The notes under the pieces were generated by a model. That model was not told the DNA's origin. It was given only the letters and a program-made list of their open reading frames with translations, and ran no database searches. Of a stretch of DNA of 64,000 nt, positions 18,879 through 28,054 are shown one piece after another. The position numbers were made by a program, and so were the translations under genes. Positions within the stretch are counted from its first letter, which is position 1. The number at the start of each line of letters is the position of its first letter. This DNA comes from Sinimarinibacterium arenosum (GTDB taxonomy: Bacteria > Pseudomonadota > Gammaproteobacteria > Nevskiales > Nevskiaceae), in the NCBI RefSeq assembly GCF_005047655.1, contig NZ_SUKF01000005.1:62001-126000 (forward strand). The letters are read 5' to 3'.

Positions 18879-20933
18879 TCAGGCCGCGCGCCACTGATAG
18901 TCCGTTGATTCCTGCGCGAAGCGCACGAACCAGTCGATCGAATCCGGATTCATCATCGCGTCGCGGCTCGCGGCCTTCTCCAGCGGCAGACCCATCAGCA
19001 GCTTGCGCACCGGGATCTCCATCTTCTTGCCGGTCAAGGTGTACGGAATCGCCGGCACGGCATAAATCTGATCCGGAACGTGCCGCGGGCTGCAGTCGTC
19101 GCGCAGCTTGCGCCTGATGCGCGCCAGCAAGTCGTCGTCGAGCGCGATACCCGGCTTCAGCGTCACGAACAGGGGCATGAAGTAGTTTCCGCCGGGCAGT
19201 TCGCAGCAGACGATCAGACTGTCGGCCACCCCCTCGACCTGTTCGACCGCGCGATAGATCTCGGCGGTGCCGATGCGCACACCGTAGCGGTTCAAGGTCG
19301 AATCCGAGCGGCCGTAGATGTAGCAGCCGCCGCGCGCGTTGATCTTGATGAAGTCACCATGGCGCCACACCGGCGTGCCATCCGCGTGCTGGAACACATC
19401 GAAATAGGACTCGCGATAGCGCTTGTCACCGGCGTCGTTCCAGAAGCGGATCGGCATCGACGGAAATGGTGTCGTCACCACCAGCTCGCCGACGGCATCG
19501 ACCAGCTCCTCGCCATCGTCGCTCCAGGCGTGGACATCCATACCGAGCATGCGGGCCTGGATTTCGCCCGCATGCACCGGCAGCGTCGGCGAAGCGCCGA
19601 CAAAGCCGCTGCACAACTCGGTGCCGCCGGACTGCGAGGTCACCCACAGATCCGGCTTCACGCAGCGATAGAACCAGGCAAAGGTTTCCGGCGTCGACGG
19701 CGCCCCGGCAACCAGAATCGACTCCAGTGCGGCCAGATCGTACTGCTCTCCCGGCTTGAGGCCGGCCTTTTCCATCATCTGCACGAAGGTCGGACTGGCG
19801 CCGAAATTGGTCGCGCGGGTGCGCGCCGCCAGCTGCCACAGAAAATCCGGCTGCGGGTGGACCGGGTTGCCGTCATAGAGCACGATCGCACTGCCGGTGA
19901 CCAGCGCCGCCAACAGCAGATTCCACATCATCCAGCCGGTCGTGCTGTAGAAGAACATCACCGAATCCGGACTCAGATTCAGATGAAAGTGCATCAGCTT
20001 CAGATGTTCGATCAACGCGCCGATGTGGCTGTGGACAATCGCCTTGGGCAGTCCGGTGGTCCCGGACGAAAACACGATCCACAGCGGATGATCGTGCGCC
20101 ACGCGTGTGAACTCGAATGCGTCCCGCGATACGTCCGCATGGTCCAGCAGCTGCGCCCAGGTCATCAGGCCCGGCAGCGAAGGCGGCGGCGGTCCTGCGT
20201 GCAGATATGGCAACCAGATCACGTGCTGCAGACTCGGCAAGGCTGCGGCAATCTGTTCGACTTCGGCACCGCGGGCAAAGTCCTTGCCTCCGAAGCGATA
20301 ACCGTCCGCCGCGAACAGCACCTTCGGCTCGATCTGCGCATAGCGATCGATCACGGTCTTGACACCGAACTCCGGCGCCGCCGACGACCACACCGCGCCG
20401 ATCGCCGTGGTCGCGATCATCGCGATTGCCGTTTCCGGCACATTGGGCATGTACGACACCACCCGATCGCCCGGCTTCACCCCCAGCGCACGCAGCTGCG
20501 TCGCGACGATGCGCACCTGACGTCCGAGTTCGTTCCAGCTCATCGCCGCCAGCTCGCGGTTCTCGCTGAGGTGATGGAACACCGCCGCGTTGCCGCCCTC
20601 GGGCTCGTGACGCAGCAGGTGCTCGGCGTAGTTCACTCGCGAGCCTGCAAACCACTCGCAGCCCGGCATCTCACGCCGGTCGAGCACGCGGCTGTAAGGC
20701 GCATCCGAGAGTACGTCGAAGTAGTCCCAGATCGTGGCCCAGAACGCTTCCGGCTCGGCCACCGACCATTGCCACAGTTCGGAATAGTCGCTGACCCCGA
20801 CGCCGCGTGAGTCGACCAGCCAGCGGCGATAGCGCTCGACCTGCGACTTTGCGGCGAATTCGGGCCGCGGGGTCCACAGGCGTTCGCCCTCGCGCACGCT
20901 TTCGACGGTTTCAGCGGACCGCATAGACGTCAT
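18879..20933 (-). CDS. Acetoacetyl-CoA synthetase-type ligase, copy 1 (Bal-like)
   Basis: About 684 residues. Same architecture as the copy at 14837: the AACS cap (QVERYRRWLVDSRGVGVSDYSELWQWSV), FSSGTTGLPKAIVHSH near residue 284, TSQSGGTELCSGF, and YTLTGKKMEIPVRKLLMG near the C-terminus. Start chosen at ATG 20933 because GAGG lies six bases upstream; the open frame begins at 20969, and an ATG at 20924 is an alternative. It overlaps the end of the DUF3237 gene by 23 bp, implying translational coupling. In Aromatoleum the ligase gene bal follows apcE, and this copy holds nearly that position. Expected reaction: beta-keto acid to beta-ketoacyl-CoA. Confidence 0.9.
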   Translation of the reverse strand: MTSMRSAETVESVREGERLWTPRPEFAAKSQVERYRRWLVDSRGVGVSDYSELWQWSVAEPEAFWATIWDYFDVLSDAPYSRVLDRREMPGCEWFAGSRVNYAEHLLRHEPEGGNAAVFHHLSENRELAAMSWNELGRQVRIVATQLRALGVKPGDRVVSYMPNVPETAIAMIATTAIGAVWSSAAPEFGVKTVIDRYAQIEPKVLFAADGYRFGGKDFARGAEVEQIAAALPSLQHVIWLPYLHAGPPPPSLPGLMTWAQLLDHADVSRDAFEFTRVAHDHPLWIVFSSGTTGLPKAIVHSHIGALIEHLKLMHFHLNLSPDSVMFFYSTTGWMMWNLLLAALVTGSAIVLYDGNPVHPQPDFLWQLAARTRATNFGASPTFVQMMEKAGLKPGEQYDLAALESILVAGAPSTPETFAWFYRCVKPDLWVTSQSGGTELCSGFVGASPTLPVHAGEIQARMLGMDVHAWSDDGEELVDAVGELVVTTPFPSMPIRFWNDAGDKRYRESYFDVFQHADGTPVWRHGDFIKINARGGCYIYGRSDSTLNRYGVRIGTAEIYRAVEQVEGVADSLIVCCELPGGNYFMPLFVTLKPGIALDDDLLARIRRKLRDDCSPRHVPDQIYAVPAIPYTLTGKKMEIPVRKLLMGLPLEKAASRDAMMNPDSIDWFVRFAQESTDYQWRAA

Positions 20934-21372
20934 AACGCACCTCGAAAGTTTGCAGATCTGCCTCGCCAACGCCGAGCAGCTGCAGGCGGTTCATCCAGAG
21001 ATAGTCCGGGTGCGCCGTGCGCACCCGCGGCACTGTTCGCAAGCTCAGCTTTGGCGGCAGTTCTCCGCGCAGAAAGCCTGCATAGCCGTCCTCACCGAGA
21101 TCACCGACACCCTGGTAGGCGATTTCGATCAGCGCATCGTCGTGGGTCTCGATGGTCGCGCGGACATCGAGGATGCCGACGCCGTCTTCGCGCACCGTCA
21201 TCCAGTCGCCGCCGACCGCACGCAGCCTTCCGCGCAGACGCGGCCCCTCGACCTCGCCACCGGTGACATAGAAATTCACGCGCGCCCCGCCGGGCACGGG
21301 CCCGATCACTTCCGGCGGCGCCTGCAATTGCGCCCGGTACGAGCACAGATAGTCGAGTTGGTACGGCAACAT
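20911..21372 (-). CDS. DUF3237 (UPF0311) family protein
   Basis: 153 residues, no signal peptide. The pattern is the DUF3237 beta-barrel: PGGARVNFYVTGGEVEGPRLRGRLRAVGGDWMTVREDGVGILDVRATIETHDDALIEI, followed by FRGELPPKLSLRTVPRVRTAHPDYLWMNRLQLLGVG and a final strand. Function is unknown for the family, although members turn up in aromatic and terpenoid degradation clusters. It lies 14 bp after the possible apcE and overlaps the ligase start, so it is certainly part of the operon. Confidence 0.85.
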   Translation of the reverse strand: MLPYQLDYLCSYRAQLQAPPEVIGPVPGGARVNFYVTGGEVEGPRLRGRLRAVGGDWMTVREDGVGILDVRATIETHDDALIEIAYQGVGDLGEDGYAGFLRGELPPKLSLRTVPRVRTAHPDYLWMNRLQLLGVGEADLQTFEVRYDVYAVR

Positions 21373-21386
21373 CGGCGTTCTCCAGA

Positions 21387-22241
21387 TCAGGCGCGTAACG
21401 CAGCCAGCCGCGCGAGCACCGTCTCGGGCTGCGCGTCCGCCGGAATAGCCGCATAGCGAAAGTCCGCGGCGCCCGGCACTGCGGCAGTGTCCGCGGACCA
21501 GAACGCCGGCTCGATGAGCCGTCCGTGCAGCCCGGCCTGAGCTGGCAGTGCGGAAGACGGCGCAATGACGAAGCCGATGCCGTCGGCATCCAGAGGGGCC
21601 GCCGGCGCCGCATCCAGACGCAGGCCCAGGTCCCAGCGGTAGTGCGCAGCGACGTTCAGCACCGGCCGATACCATTCCAGCTCGCCGGCAGCCGCCGGCA
21701 GATCGCCCGCGTCTTCGCTCATCAGCAGGACATCAATGCCAGACTCGCCAAAATGCCGTAGAAAGTCCGCCAGCTGCACGGCGGCGGAATCGATTTCGTC
21801 CTCACCGATCTCGATCCCGGCATCGGCGCCGAAGGCCTGTGCATAGCTTTCACGCAACCAGCGCCGCGGCGATGGCATCACCAGTGCCAGCGGCGTCGAG
21901 GCAAAACTGCCGCGCAGGCCCGACAGCAGCTCATCAAGCCCCTGGCGCAGGCCGGCATCGGCTACCAATGTCTTCAGCGGCGCGACCGCACGCCGTTTCT
22001 GCGTCATGGCAGCGCGCAGTGCCGGCCGCGCATCGAGCACTGCACCCACCATCGTTGCCACGTCCAGCGCCACCACATCAGAGCGCAGCAGACCCTGCGC
22101 CTTGCGCTGCATTGCGACGTATTCCGCCGCCTGCAGCAGTTGCCGCGCATCGCCGCCGAACAGCCGCCATGCATACGCGTCGCTGTCCAGCCACAGCAGT
22201 TGCCCGGGTCGCTGGCGTACACCGTCGAGGAATCCGCTCAT
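21387..22241 (-). CDS. Unrecognised protein in the apcE position of the operon
   Basis: 284 residues, about 31 kDa, soluble, no motif I can name. The N-terminus MSGFLDGVRQRPGQLLWLDSDAYAWRLF is followed by an Ala/Leu-rich helical body and a C-terminal half with several short beta-strands. In Aromatoleum aromaticum the acetophenone carboxylase operon runs apcA-B-C-D-E-bal, and ApcE is an extra subunit of about 34 kDa required for activity. This gene has a similar size and lies between the apcD-like gene and the first ligase, so it is the best candidate for the equivalent subunit. That is an inference from position and size, not from recognised homology. Start at 22241 is supported by GGAAGG upstream. 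Confidence 0.5.
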   Translation of the reverse strand: MSGFLDGVRQRPGQLLWLDSDAYAWRLFGGDARQLLQAAEYVAMQRKAQGLLRSDVVALDVATMVGAVLDARPALRAAMTQKRRAVAPLKTLVADAGLRQGLDELLSGLRGSFASTPLALVMPSPRRWLRESYAQAFGADAGIEIGEDEIDSAAVQLADFLRHFGESGIDVLLMSEDAGDLPAAAGELEWYRPVLNVAAHYRWDLGLRLDAAPAAPLDADGIGFVIAPSSALPAQAGLHGRLIEPAFWSADTAAVPGAADFRYAAIPADAQPETVLARLAALRA

Positions 22242-22254
22242 GCTCGATCCTTCC

Positions 22255-23052
22255 TCACGCCGCCGTATAACCGCCGTCGACCACCAGCTCGGCACCGGTC
22301 ACCCAGCGCGCCGCATCGGAGGCCAGATACAGCACCGCGCAGGCCACATCCTCGACACGGCCAAAGCCAAGCGGATGTGCGGCCTCGAATGCCGCATGCG
22401 CTGTCGCGGCGTCAGGAACCAGGCCCAGATCAACAAAGTCCTGCACGAACTTGTCACCCATGTCGGTCTGCACGATCGCCGGGTGTATCGAGTTGACGCG
22501 CACACCGTTCTTCAGCTGCGCGCACTCGATGGCCGCTGCCTTGGTCATCGAACGTACCGCGCCCTTGGAGCTGTGATATGCGGCATGCGCCGTGGTGCCG
22601 ATCAGGCCGGCGACCGACGACAGATTGACGATGGCGCCACCCGCCTCCCCCATCGTGCGCAGCGCATGCTTGATCCCGAGAAACACTCCCGTCACGTTGA
22701 CATCGAGCACCTTGCGAAAATCCGCGACCTCGCACTGTGCGAACAACGCTGCGGTTTCAATTCCGGCGTTGTTCACCAGAATGTCGTAACGCCCGAAGTG
22801 CTGCAGCATCGCAGCGCTGGCCATGGCCCACCCGGCTTCATCCGTGACGTCGTGATGCTGAAACTCGGCGCGCCCACCAGCGGCACGAACACGCGCCACG
22901 GTTTCCCTACCCGCACCATCGTTCACATCGGTGACCAGCACCGCGGCGCCGGACTGCGCGAGCGCCATCGCGATCTCGGCGCCAATGCCCCTTGCAGCAC
23001 CGCTGACCAGCGCGGCCTTGCCGTCAAGTCTGAAAACCTTCGTGTAATCCAT
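22255..23052 (-). CDS. Short-chain dehydrogenase/reductase, operon copy 1
   Basis: 265 residues. The classical SDR elements are visible: SGAARGIG cofactor loop (residues 17-24), ILVNNAG, IVNLSSVAG, the catalytic YHSSK and the C-terminal WVTGAELVVDGGYTAA. An Asp after beta-2 (VTDVND) favours NAD(H). Start chosen at ATG 23052, which has AGAGGAG upstream; the frame is open further to 23172 without a family-like N-terminus. It is inserted between the apcD-like and apcE-like genes. The likely role is a secondary alcohol/ketone interconversion feeding the carboxylase, by analogy with phenylethanol dehydrogenase. Confidence 0.9.
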   Translation of the reverse strand: MDYTKVFRLDGKAALVSGAARGIGAEIAMALAQSGAAVLVTDVNDGAGRETVARVRAAGGRAEFQHHDVTDEAGWAMASAAMLQHFGRYDILVNNAGIETAALFAQCEVADFRKVLDVNVTGVFLGIKHALRTMGEAGGAIVNLSSVAGLIGTTAHAAYHSSKGAVRSMTKAAAIECAQLKNGVRVNSIHPAIVQTDMGDKFVQDFVDLGLVPDAATAHAAFEAAHPLGFGRVEDVACAVLYLASDAARWVTGAELVVDGGYTAA

Positions 23053-23147
23053 GCACCGCTCTCCTCTTGACCTGCTGCGCCCAGACCGCGTCCCACGGTT
23101 ATCCGTACATCCCGCGCCTTGAACCCGATGGGCCAGGCGTACCGCAG

Positions 23148-25406
23148 CTACGCCGCGGTCTTCGCCATGCACGCTTCCAGCTGCGCTTCAAGCTCGGCGA
23201 TACGCACGTCCTTGGGATTGGGCATGAACACACCCTGCAACTGATCGGCCGGCATCGTGATGCGCTGACCGGCGCTGGTGGCGTAGATCACCGTGGTGTC
23301 GTCCCAGCTGCCGAAGTACGGCAGGTTCCTCGGCGGTTCAGGGGTGACCCACTCCTTGCAGAACTGGTCAAACGGCTTGCCGCGCCTGATGCGCTCCAGT
23401 CGATAGGCTGCACGCAGTTCCGCCGTCGCCTCGGCGTCGACAATCAGGGTTTTCTCGTCGTAGACGACTTTGTAGATGTCGCGCGCGTTCTCGTGAGAAA
23501 TCAGATCCTCGGCCAGATCCTTCATCACCAGCGCCGGCTCGCGCTCCAGCACATCGCCATAGCCGCCACCGGAGCCCTGACAGATCATGTAGAGCTCGCC
23601 TTCGTTGCACAGCTCGAAGGTCATGCCCATGTCCTGCGAGGTGTACTTGCCGCCAGGAATCGGGCGTTCGTTCATCAGACGCACGATGTCGAATTCCTCG
23701 ATCGCCTTGGGCGTTTCACGCAGCACGTCGAAGACATTGATGCCCTTGATCTTGCACAACTGGTACGACGGACACGAATAGCCGCCGAACAGACCCTGCG
23801 CCGATGGAAACTTCGACCCCTCACAGCCGGTCATGAAGCCCCACATCAGCGAACCGCGCATCGTCGCGATCTGCTCGTAACCCATGCCACCGCGGTACTT
23901 GCCCCAACCGACGCGGTCCTTGGCCAGCCGCTGCGCGCCGAGACGGATGATCGGCGTGTCCTCTTCGTTGATCTCATGTTCGCCGGAGTCGCACATGAAA
24001 CCGAATACCGGCGACACCGAATGCTCACCGTCAGCGTGCGAACGCGCGCCCTGACCGTTGCCGTTGATATCCGCGCAGAAATTGCCGGTGACATCGCCAT
24101 GCTGGGTCAGACCGCCGTAGATCAGGGTCGCCGCCTGGTCATATTGCGACGCGATCACCGCCGAATACTTGTGCGGCAGGCTGTAGCTGAACTTGTTCAT
24201 CGGAATGGTCCAGACCACGCAGCCCTTGAACAGCGGCATCAGACTCATGGCCTGCGGCATTTCGCCTTCGGCATCGATGATCGAATTGCGGTCGGTGATG
24301 ACCTCGATCGGAGACAGCACGGCCATCGTGTGCGGCAGATCCGGCCAGATGTTCTGCAGCAGTCCGGTACACAGGGCCGCCTTGAATGAGGCGATGTTGG
24401 TGTTGACCGAACGGTTCATGAACTGCGGCGCGGTGCCGCGGAAATCCATAATCAGACGGTCGCCCTTGATCGTGATCGCCAGCGATATTTTCTGCAGGCA
24501 GTTCTCGCGCAGGGATGAATCCATGAACTGCAGTACGCGGGTGGTGCCGTCCGGCATTTCGCGAATGCGGCGCCGCATCTCGGTCTCGACGTCTTCCAGA
24601 TGCGAACGCAAGGTTCCCAAGACGGCTTCCTTGCCGAACTGGTCGAGGATCGAAATCATGCGCTCGCGCAGCCGCATGACCGCGTGCAGCTTGACCTTCA
24701 TGTCTTCCAGCTGCAGCTTCGGATCGCGTACCGAGTTCTGCAGGAAGGTCACCAGATCGCGCTTGAGCTGGAAGTTCTCGACGACCTTGAACGGCGACAT
24801 CTTGATGCCTTCGTCGTACTTGCTCTCCGCTGCGGCCGGCATGCCGCCCGGCTCGCAGGCGCCGTTCTCGCCTTCGTGAATCGTCGACGACAGCCAGCAC
24901 ACCAGCTCGCCCTTGTAGAACAGCGGCATCATCATCGACTGGTCGGTGTTGTGGATGCCGCCATAGCGCGCGTCGTTGTGAATGAAGCCGTCGCCGTCGT
25001 TGACGCCGACGGTCGGGTCGTTGACCCAGTTCTTGATGATGAACTTGATCGGATAGAAGCAGCACGCCGCGAACGCGATGATGCCGTGCGGCGCGATCAT
25101 CGCCAGGTCGCCGCTGTTGGTGTAGACCCCTGTGACCAGATCCCCCCACTTGGCACCGGGAGCCGCACCCATCTGATTAACCATTTCGAAGGCTTCGGAC
25201 AGGGCCGCGTTGATCAGGCCCCGGATATGGTGGGTCTGATGCGGGTCGAGTCCCTTCGTCAGGACTTCATTCTCGAACGGCGTGCGCGGCGCCAGTGTGT
25301 GGTCGCGCATGATCTCCGGATCAGGTCCGAGAAACAGTTTGTTCTCGGCCAGAAACTGATCGAGCAGGACTTTGTCTTCTGCAGAAAGCTGGGTCATATC
25401 ATTCAT
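23148..25406 (-). CDS. apcD: Hydantoinase B/acetone carboxylase alpha-type subunit (ApcD-like)
   Basis: 752 residues. HyuB-family large subunit, which in acetone and acetophenone carboxylases forms the carboxylation core with HyuA-type subunits. Family features include an early MRDHTLAPRTPFENEVLTKGLDPHQ, DPTVGVNDGDGFIHNDARYGGIHNTDQS (the metal- and substrate-site region with conserved Asp and His), a central HGDVTGNFCADINGNGQGARSHADGEHS and a late QGSGGGYGDVLEREP. This N-terminus and length (about 750-780) fit the acetone/acetophenone carboxylase branch better than true hydantoinases or 5-oxoprolinases. It starts 12 bp after the preceding HyuA-like gene. The symbol reflects gene order (A-B-C-D) and remains provisional. 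Confidence 0.85.
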   Translation of the reverse strand: MNDMTQLSAEDKVLLDQFLAENKLFLGPDPEIMRDHTLAPRTPFENEVLTKGLDPHQTHHIRGLINAALSEAFEMVNQMGAAPGAKWGDLVTGVYTNSGDLAMIAPHGIIAFAACCFYPIKFIIKNWVNDPTVGVNDGDGFIHNDARYGGIHNTDQSMMMPLFYKGELVCWLSSTIHEGENGACEPGGMPAAAESKYDEGIKMSPFKVVENFQLKRDLVTFLQNSVRDPKLQLEDMKVKLHAVMRLRERMISILDQFGKEAVLGTLRSHLEDVETEMRRRIREMPDGTTRVLQFMDSSLRENCLQKISLAITIKGDRLIMDFRGTAPQFMNRSVNTNIASFKAALCTGLLQNIWPDLPHTMAVLSPIEVITDRNSIIDAEGEMPQAMSLMPLFKGCVVWTIPMNKFSYSLPHKYSAVIASQYDQAATLIYGGLTQHGDVTGNFCADINGNGQGARSHADGEHSVSPVFGFMCDSGEHEINEEDTPIIRLGAQRLAKDRVGWGKYRGGMGYEQIATMRGSLMWGFMTGCEGSKFPSAQGLFGGYSCPSYQLCKIKGINVFDVLRETPKAIEEFDIVRLMNERPIPGGKYTSQDMGMTFELCNEGELYMICQGSGGGYGDVLEREPALVMKDLAEDLISHENARDIYKVVYDEKTLIVDAEATAELRAAYRLERIRRGKPFDQFCKEWVTPEPPRNLPYFGSWDDTTVIYATSAGQRITMPADQLQGVFMPNPKDVRIAELEAQLEACMAKTAA

Positions 25407-25418
25407 GGCTGTCTCCGA

Positions 25419-27551
25419 TCAGTGTCCGCCGCGGGTGAACCAGACGGCGTTCTGTGCTGCCGCGTAGTAGCGCCAGCCGGGATTGACGAGGTAGGTGGTT
25501 GCGCGCGTGGTCACCAGCGCAGGCCCTTCGATGCGGGTGCCTTCTGCCAGCGCGCGGTCGTCGTAGATGCGGGTTTCGATCGCGCCGTCATACCCGGGGA
25601 AGTGGCACTCGCGCGTGCCGACCGGTTCGACGCTGTGGCCCTCGCGGCCATCGTCCTCGATGCCGGCGAAGCGCACCGTCGACTGCTCGACGTAGGAACA
25701 CACGCGGATGGTATTGATGCGCACGCCGGTTTCCGGCGACTGACTGCCCTTGCCGAAGCGCTCGCCATAGCGGGTGTGGAACTGGTTGATCAGCTTGATC
25801 ACGTCGGCCTGCGACTGCAGCCGGGTCTGATCGGCCACCACAGCGGTCTGCACGCGCTGATTGCCGTAGCGCATGTCCAGCTCCAGGCGGTAGCGGATGT
25901 CCTCGGCCGCAAAGCCCTGGCGCAGCAAATCCTCGCGCCCGCGCGACTCCAGTGCCTCGACATGAGCATTGAACGCGTTGTAGTCGGCGTAGAAGCGCTT
26001 GAGGTTGGCGTCGAACAGCACGGTCCAGGTGCTGGTCTCGTGAATGTGCATCTGATTCATGTTGCCGGCACCGACGGCCGAGAACACCGACGAGAACGGT
26101 GGCGCCAGCACCCGATCCACACCGAGCACCTCGGCGATACCGCAGGCATGCAGCGGACCGTTGCCGCCATAGGCCAGCACCGTGAAGTCACTGGGTTCAT
26201 AGCCACGCGTACGCAGCTCGGTCGCGATACCGTTCGCCATGTTGGCATCGACCGTGCGTTTGATCAGTTTGGCCGCTTCGATGGTGTCGACATCCAGCTC
26301 GTCGCACAGGTCTTCCATCGCCTGGCGCGCGCGCTTCGGGTTCAGCTTGATGTGGCCGGCGGCGTAGTTCGCCGGGTCCAGATATCCCAGCAGCAGATCG
26401 GCGTCGGTCACGGTCGGGTTCAGGCCGCCGCGGTCGTAACACGCCGGTCCCGGATCGGAACCGGCTGAGGCCGGTCCGCATTTGACCGTGCGGAACATGC
26501 GGTCGTAACTGCAGATCGAACCGCCGCCGGCGCCGAGCGTGACCAGATGCACCATCGGGATCGACACCAGCCAGCGGTCGATCACCGGATTGAAGTCGTA
26601 GTGCTTGACCCCGCCCTGATCGACGATGCCGATGTCGAAACTGGTACCGCCCATGTCGGTGGCGACGACGTTGCCCAGGCCGGTCTGCTGCATCAGATGT
26701 TCGCTGGCGGCGATGCCGGATACCGGTCCCGAGTGCACCGTCTGCAGCGCGTCGGTGGAGTTCAGCTGCGCCATGCCACCGGAGTTGTGATTGACCAGCA
26801 TCGGCCGCTCGTACCCCTGGCCTCGCAGGTTCAGTTCCAGCGTGCCGAGTCCGTGATACATGGTCTGGTGCAGGAAGGCGTCCATGATCGCCGACATGCC
26901 GCGCGCATACTCACCCTTGCGCCCGGCGACCTGGTGCGACAGCAGCATCGGAATCGCGCCGAGCAGATGACCCGGATACTCCTCCAGGAAGATCTCGCGC
27001 ACGCGCAGCTCGTGTGCCGGATTGACCACACTGTTGGTGAACAGCACCACCAGCGCCTCGGCGCCGGCGTCGACCAGTTCGCGAATGCGCAGGCGCACAT
27101 CGTCCTCGTCCAGACGCAGGAACTCGGCGCCCAGATAGTCCACGCGCTCGCGAATTTCGCGAATCATCGGGATCGGCACGATCGGTTCCGGACGCTGTGC
27201 GTTGGGAATATCCATCTGCCGTTCTTCCGGCAGTCCCTCGCCATAGCCGCGCGCACGCGACAGCGGAATCGTGCTCTTGAAGCCCGCGGTGACCAGTACG
27301 CCGATGCGCGGACCCTTGCGCTCGATCAGCGCGTTGGTTCCCAGCGTCGTGGCATAGCGCACCGAATCGACGCCGGACAGCAGGGTGTGGACATCCAGCG
27401 CCAGCTGTTCGCAGGCGTTGCTCAGCGCCTCGTTGAAGCCCAGCGCCAGGTTGTGATGCGTGGTCAGTGCCTTGCCTTCGATGCTGCGTTCGTCCCAGAC
27501 CACGAAGCAGTCGGTGAAGGTCCCGCCGATATCGACCGATACTCGTCTCAT
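25419..27551 (-). CDS. apcC: Hydantoinase A/acetone carboxylase beta-type subunit (ApcC-like)
   Basis: 710 residues. ASKHA-fold, ATP-using HyuA subunit. The phosphate loop DIGGTFTD is at residues 7-14, RYATTLGTNALIERKGPRIG is the second conserved block, TDMGGTSFDIGI the third, and GGGSICSYDR then YGGNGPLHACGIAEVLG the fourth. In carboxylases of this family it hydrolyses ATP to activate bicarbonate and/or the ketone enol as phosphate esters. It begins 15 bp after the small zinc subunit gene. The second HyuA-like gene at 28055 shows that the enzyme has two different HyuA subunits, as in acetophenone carboxylase and unlike acetone carboxylase. Confidence 0.87.
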   Translation of the reverse strand: MRRVSVDIGGTFTDCFVVWDERSIEGKALTTHHNLALGFNEALSNACEQLALDVHTLLSGVDSVRYATTLGTNALIERKGPRIGVLVTAGFKSTIPLSRARGYGEGLPEERQMDIPNAQRPEPIVPIPMIREIRERVDYLGAEFLRLDEDDVRLRIRELVDAGAEALVVLFTNSVVNPAHELRVREIFLEEYPGHLLGAIPMLLSHQVAGRKGEYARGMSAIMDAFLHQTMYHGLGTLELNLRGQGYERPMLVNHNSGGMAQLNSTDALQTVHSGPVSGIAASEHLMQQTGLGNVVATDMGGTSFDIGIVDQGGVKHYDFNPVIDRWLVSIPMVHLVTLGAGGGSICSYDRMFRTVKCGPASAGSDPGPACYDRGGLNPTVTDADLLLGYLDPANYAAGHIKLNPKRARQAMEDLCDELDVDTIEAAKLIKRTVDANMANGIATELRTRGYEPSDFTVLAYGGNGPLHACGIAEVLGVDRVLAPPFSSVFSAVGAGNMNQMHIHETSTWTVLFDANLKRFYADYNAFNAHVEALESRGREDLLRQGFAAEDIRYRLELDMRYGNQRVQTAVVADQTRLQSQADVIKLINQFHTRYGERFGKGSQSPETGVRINTIRVCSYVEQSTVRFAGIEDDGREGHSVEPVGTRECHFPGYDGAIETRIYDDRALAEGTRIEGPALVTTRATTYLVNPGWRYYAAAQNAVWFTRGGH

Positions 27552-27566
27552 CGTTCGTTCCTCGGC

Positions 27567-28007
27567 TCAGTGCTGATGGTCGTGGCCATGCGCCTGCGCA
27601 TGCAGCGCACGCCCATGCTTGACCTTTTCCAGCGCCAGATCGGGTCCGATCACCGGCTCGAGCACCTCTTCGCGATCGACCCACTGAGCCTTCAGCGCGT
27701 CGATGTCGAGTTCGATGTCATGCACTGGCGGATGGCCAGGCGGCAGGTATTCGGCCTCGACCAGCGTTCCGCACTTGGAGCAGTAGTACTCCAGAATCCG
27801 GCACCACTGCGGGTCAGGCGAATAGGTGCGCTCGTAGAGCGTGGTATCCAGCAGCGGCTTGTGGATCTCGCGCGGATCGCGGTCATACACCAGCAGACCG
27901 CGTTTGTAGTTCTCGCGCGCCGAGATGTGCTCGTGACCGCAGCGGCGGCATTCCCACATCTCAGTATCCAGATTGATGCGCAGGTATTCAGTAATCAGTA
28001 CTTTCAT
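27567..28007 (-). CDS. apcB: Small zinc-ribbon carboxylase subunit with His-rich tail (ApcB/AcxC-like)
   Basis: 146 residues. The zinc-ribbon pairs are C20-x2-C23 (ECRRCGHEH) and C76-x2-C79 (YYCSKCGTLVEAEYLPPGHP). Between them lies RENYKRGLLVYDRDPREIH, which I recognise from the gamma subunit of acetone and acetophenone carboxylases. The protein ends HGRALHAQAHGHDHQH, an extra His-rich tail that may bind a metal. Start taken at ATG 28007 with GAGG nine bases upstream; an ATG at 28016 lies directly on that GAGG and is unlikely. Flanked by the two HyuA-like genes, exactly the position of apcB. Confidence 0.86.
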   Translation of the reverse strand: MKVLITEYLRINLDTEMWECRRCGHEHISARENYKRGLLVYDRDPREIHKPLLDTTLYERTYSPDPQWCRILEYYCSKCGTLVEAEYLPPGHPPVHDIELDIDALKAQWVDREEVLEPVIGPDLALEKVKHGRALHAQAHGHDHQH

Positions 28008-28054
28008 TGACGACATCCTCGAAACAGATCTCGACGCAAACTCGATGGGTAGGC

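Noticed and set aside
17000-20810. Long plus-strand frames opposite the saccharopine-DH-like and ligase genes
   Set aside because: Same mirror-frame effect. The minus-strand proteins carry complete catalytic motifs and tight operon spacing.
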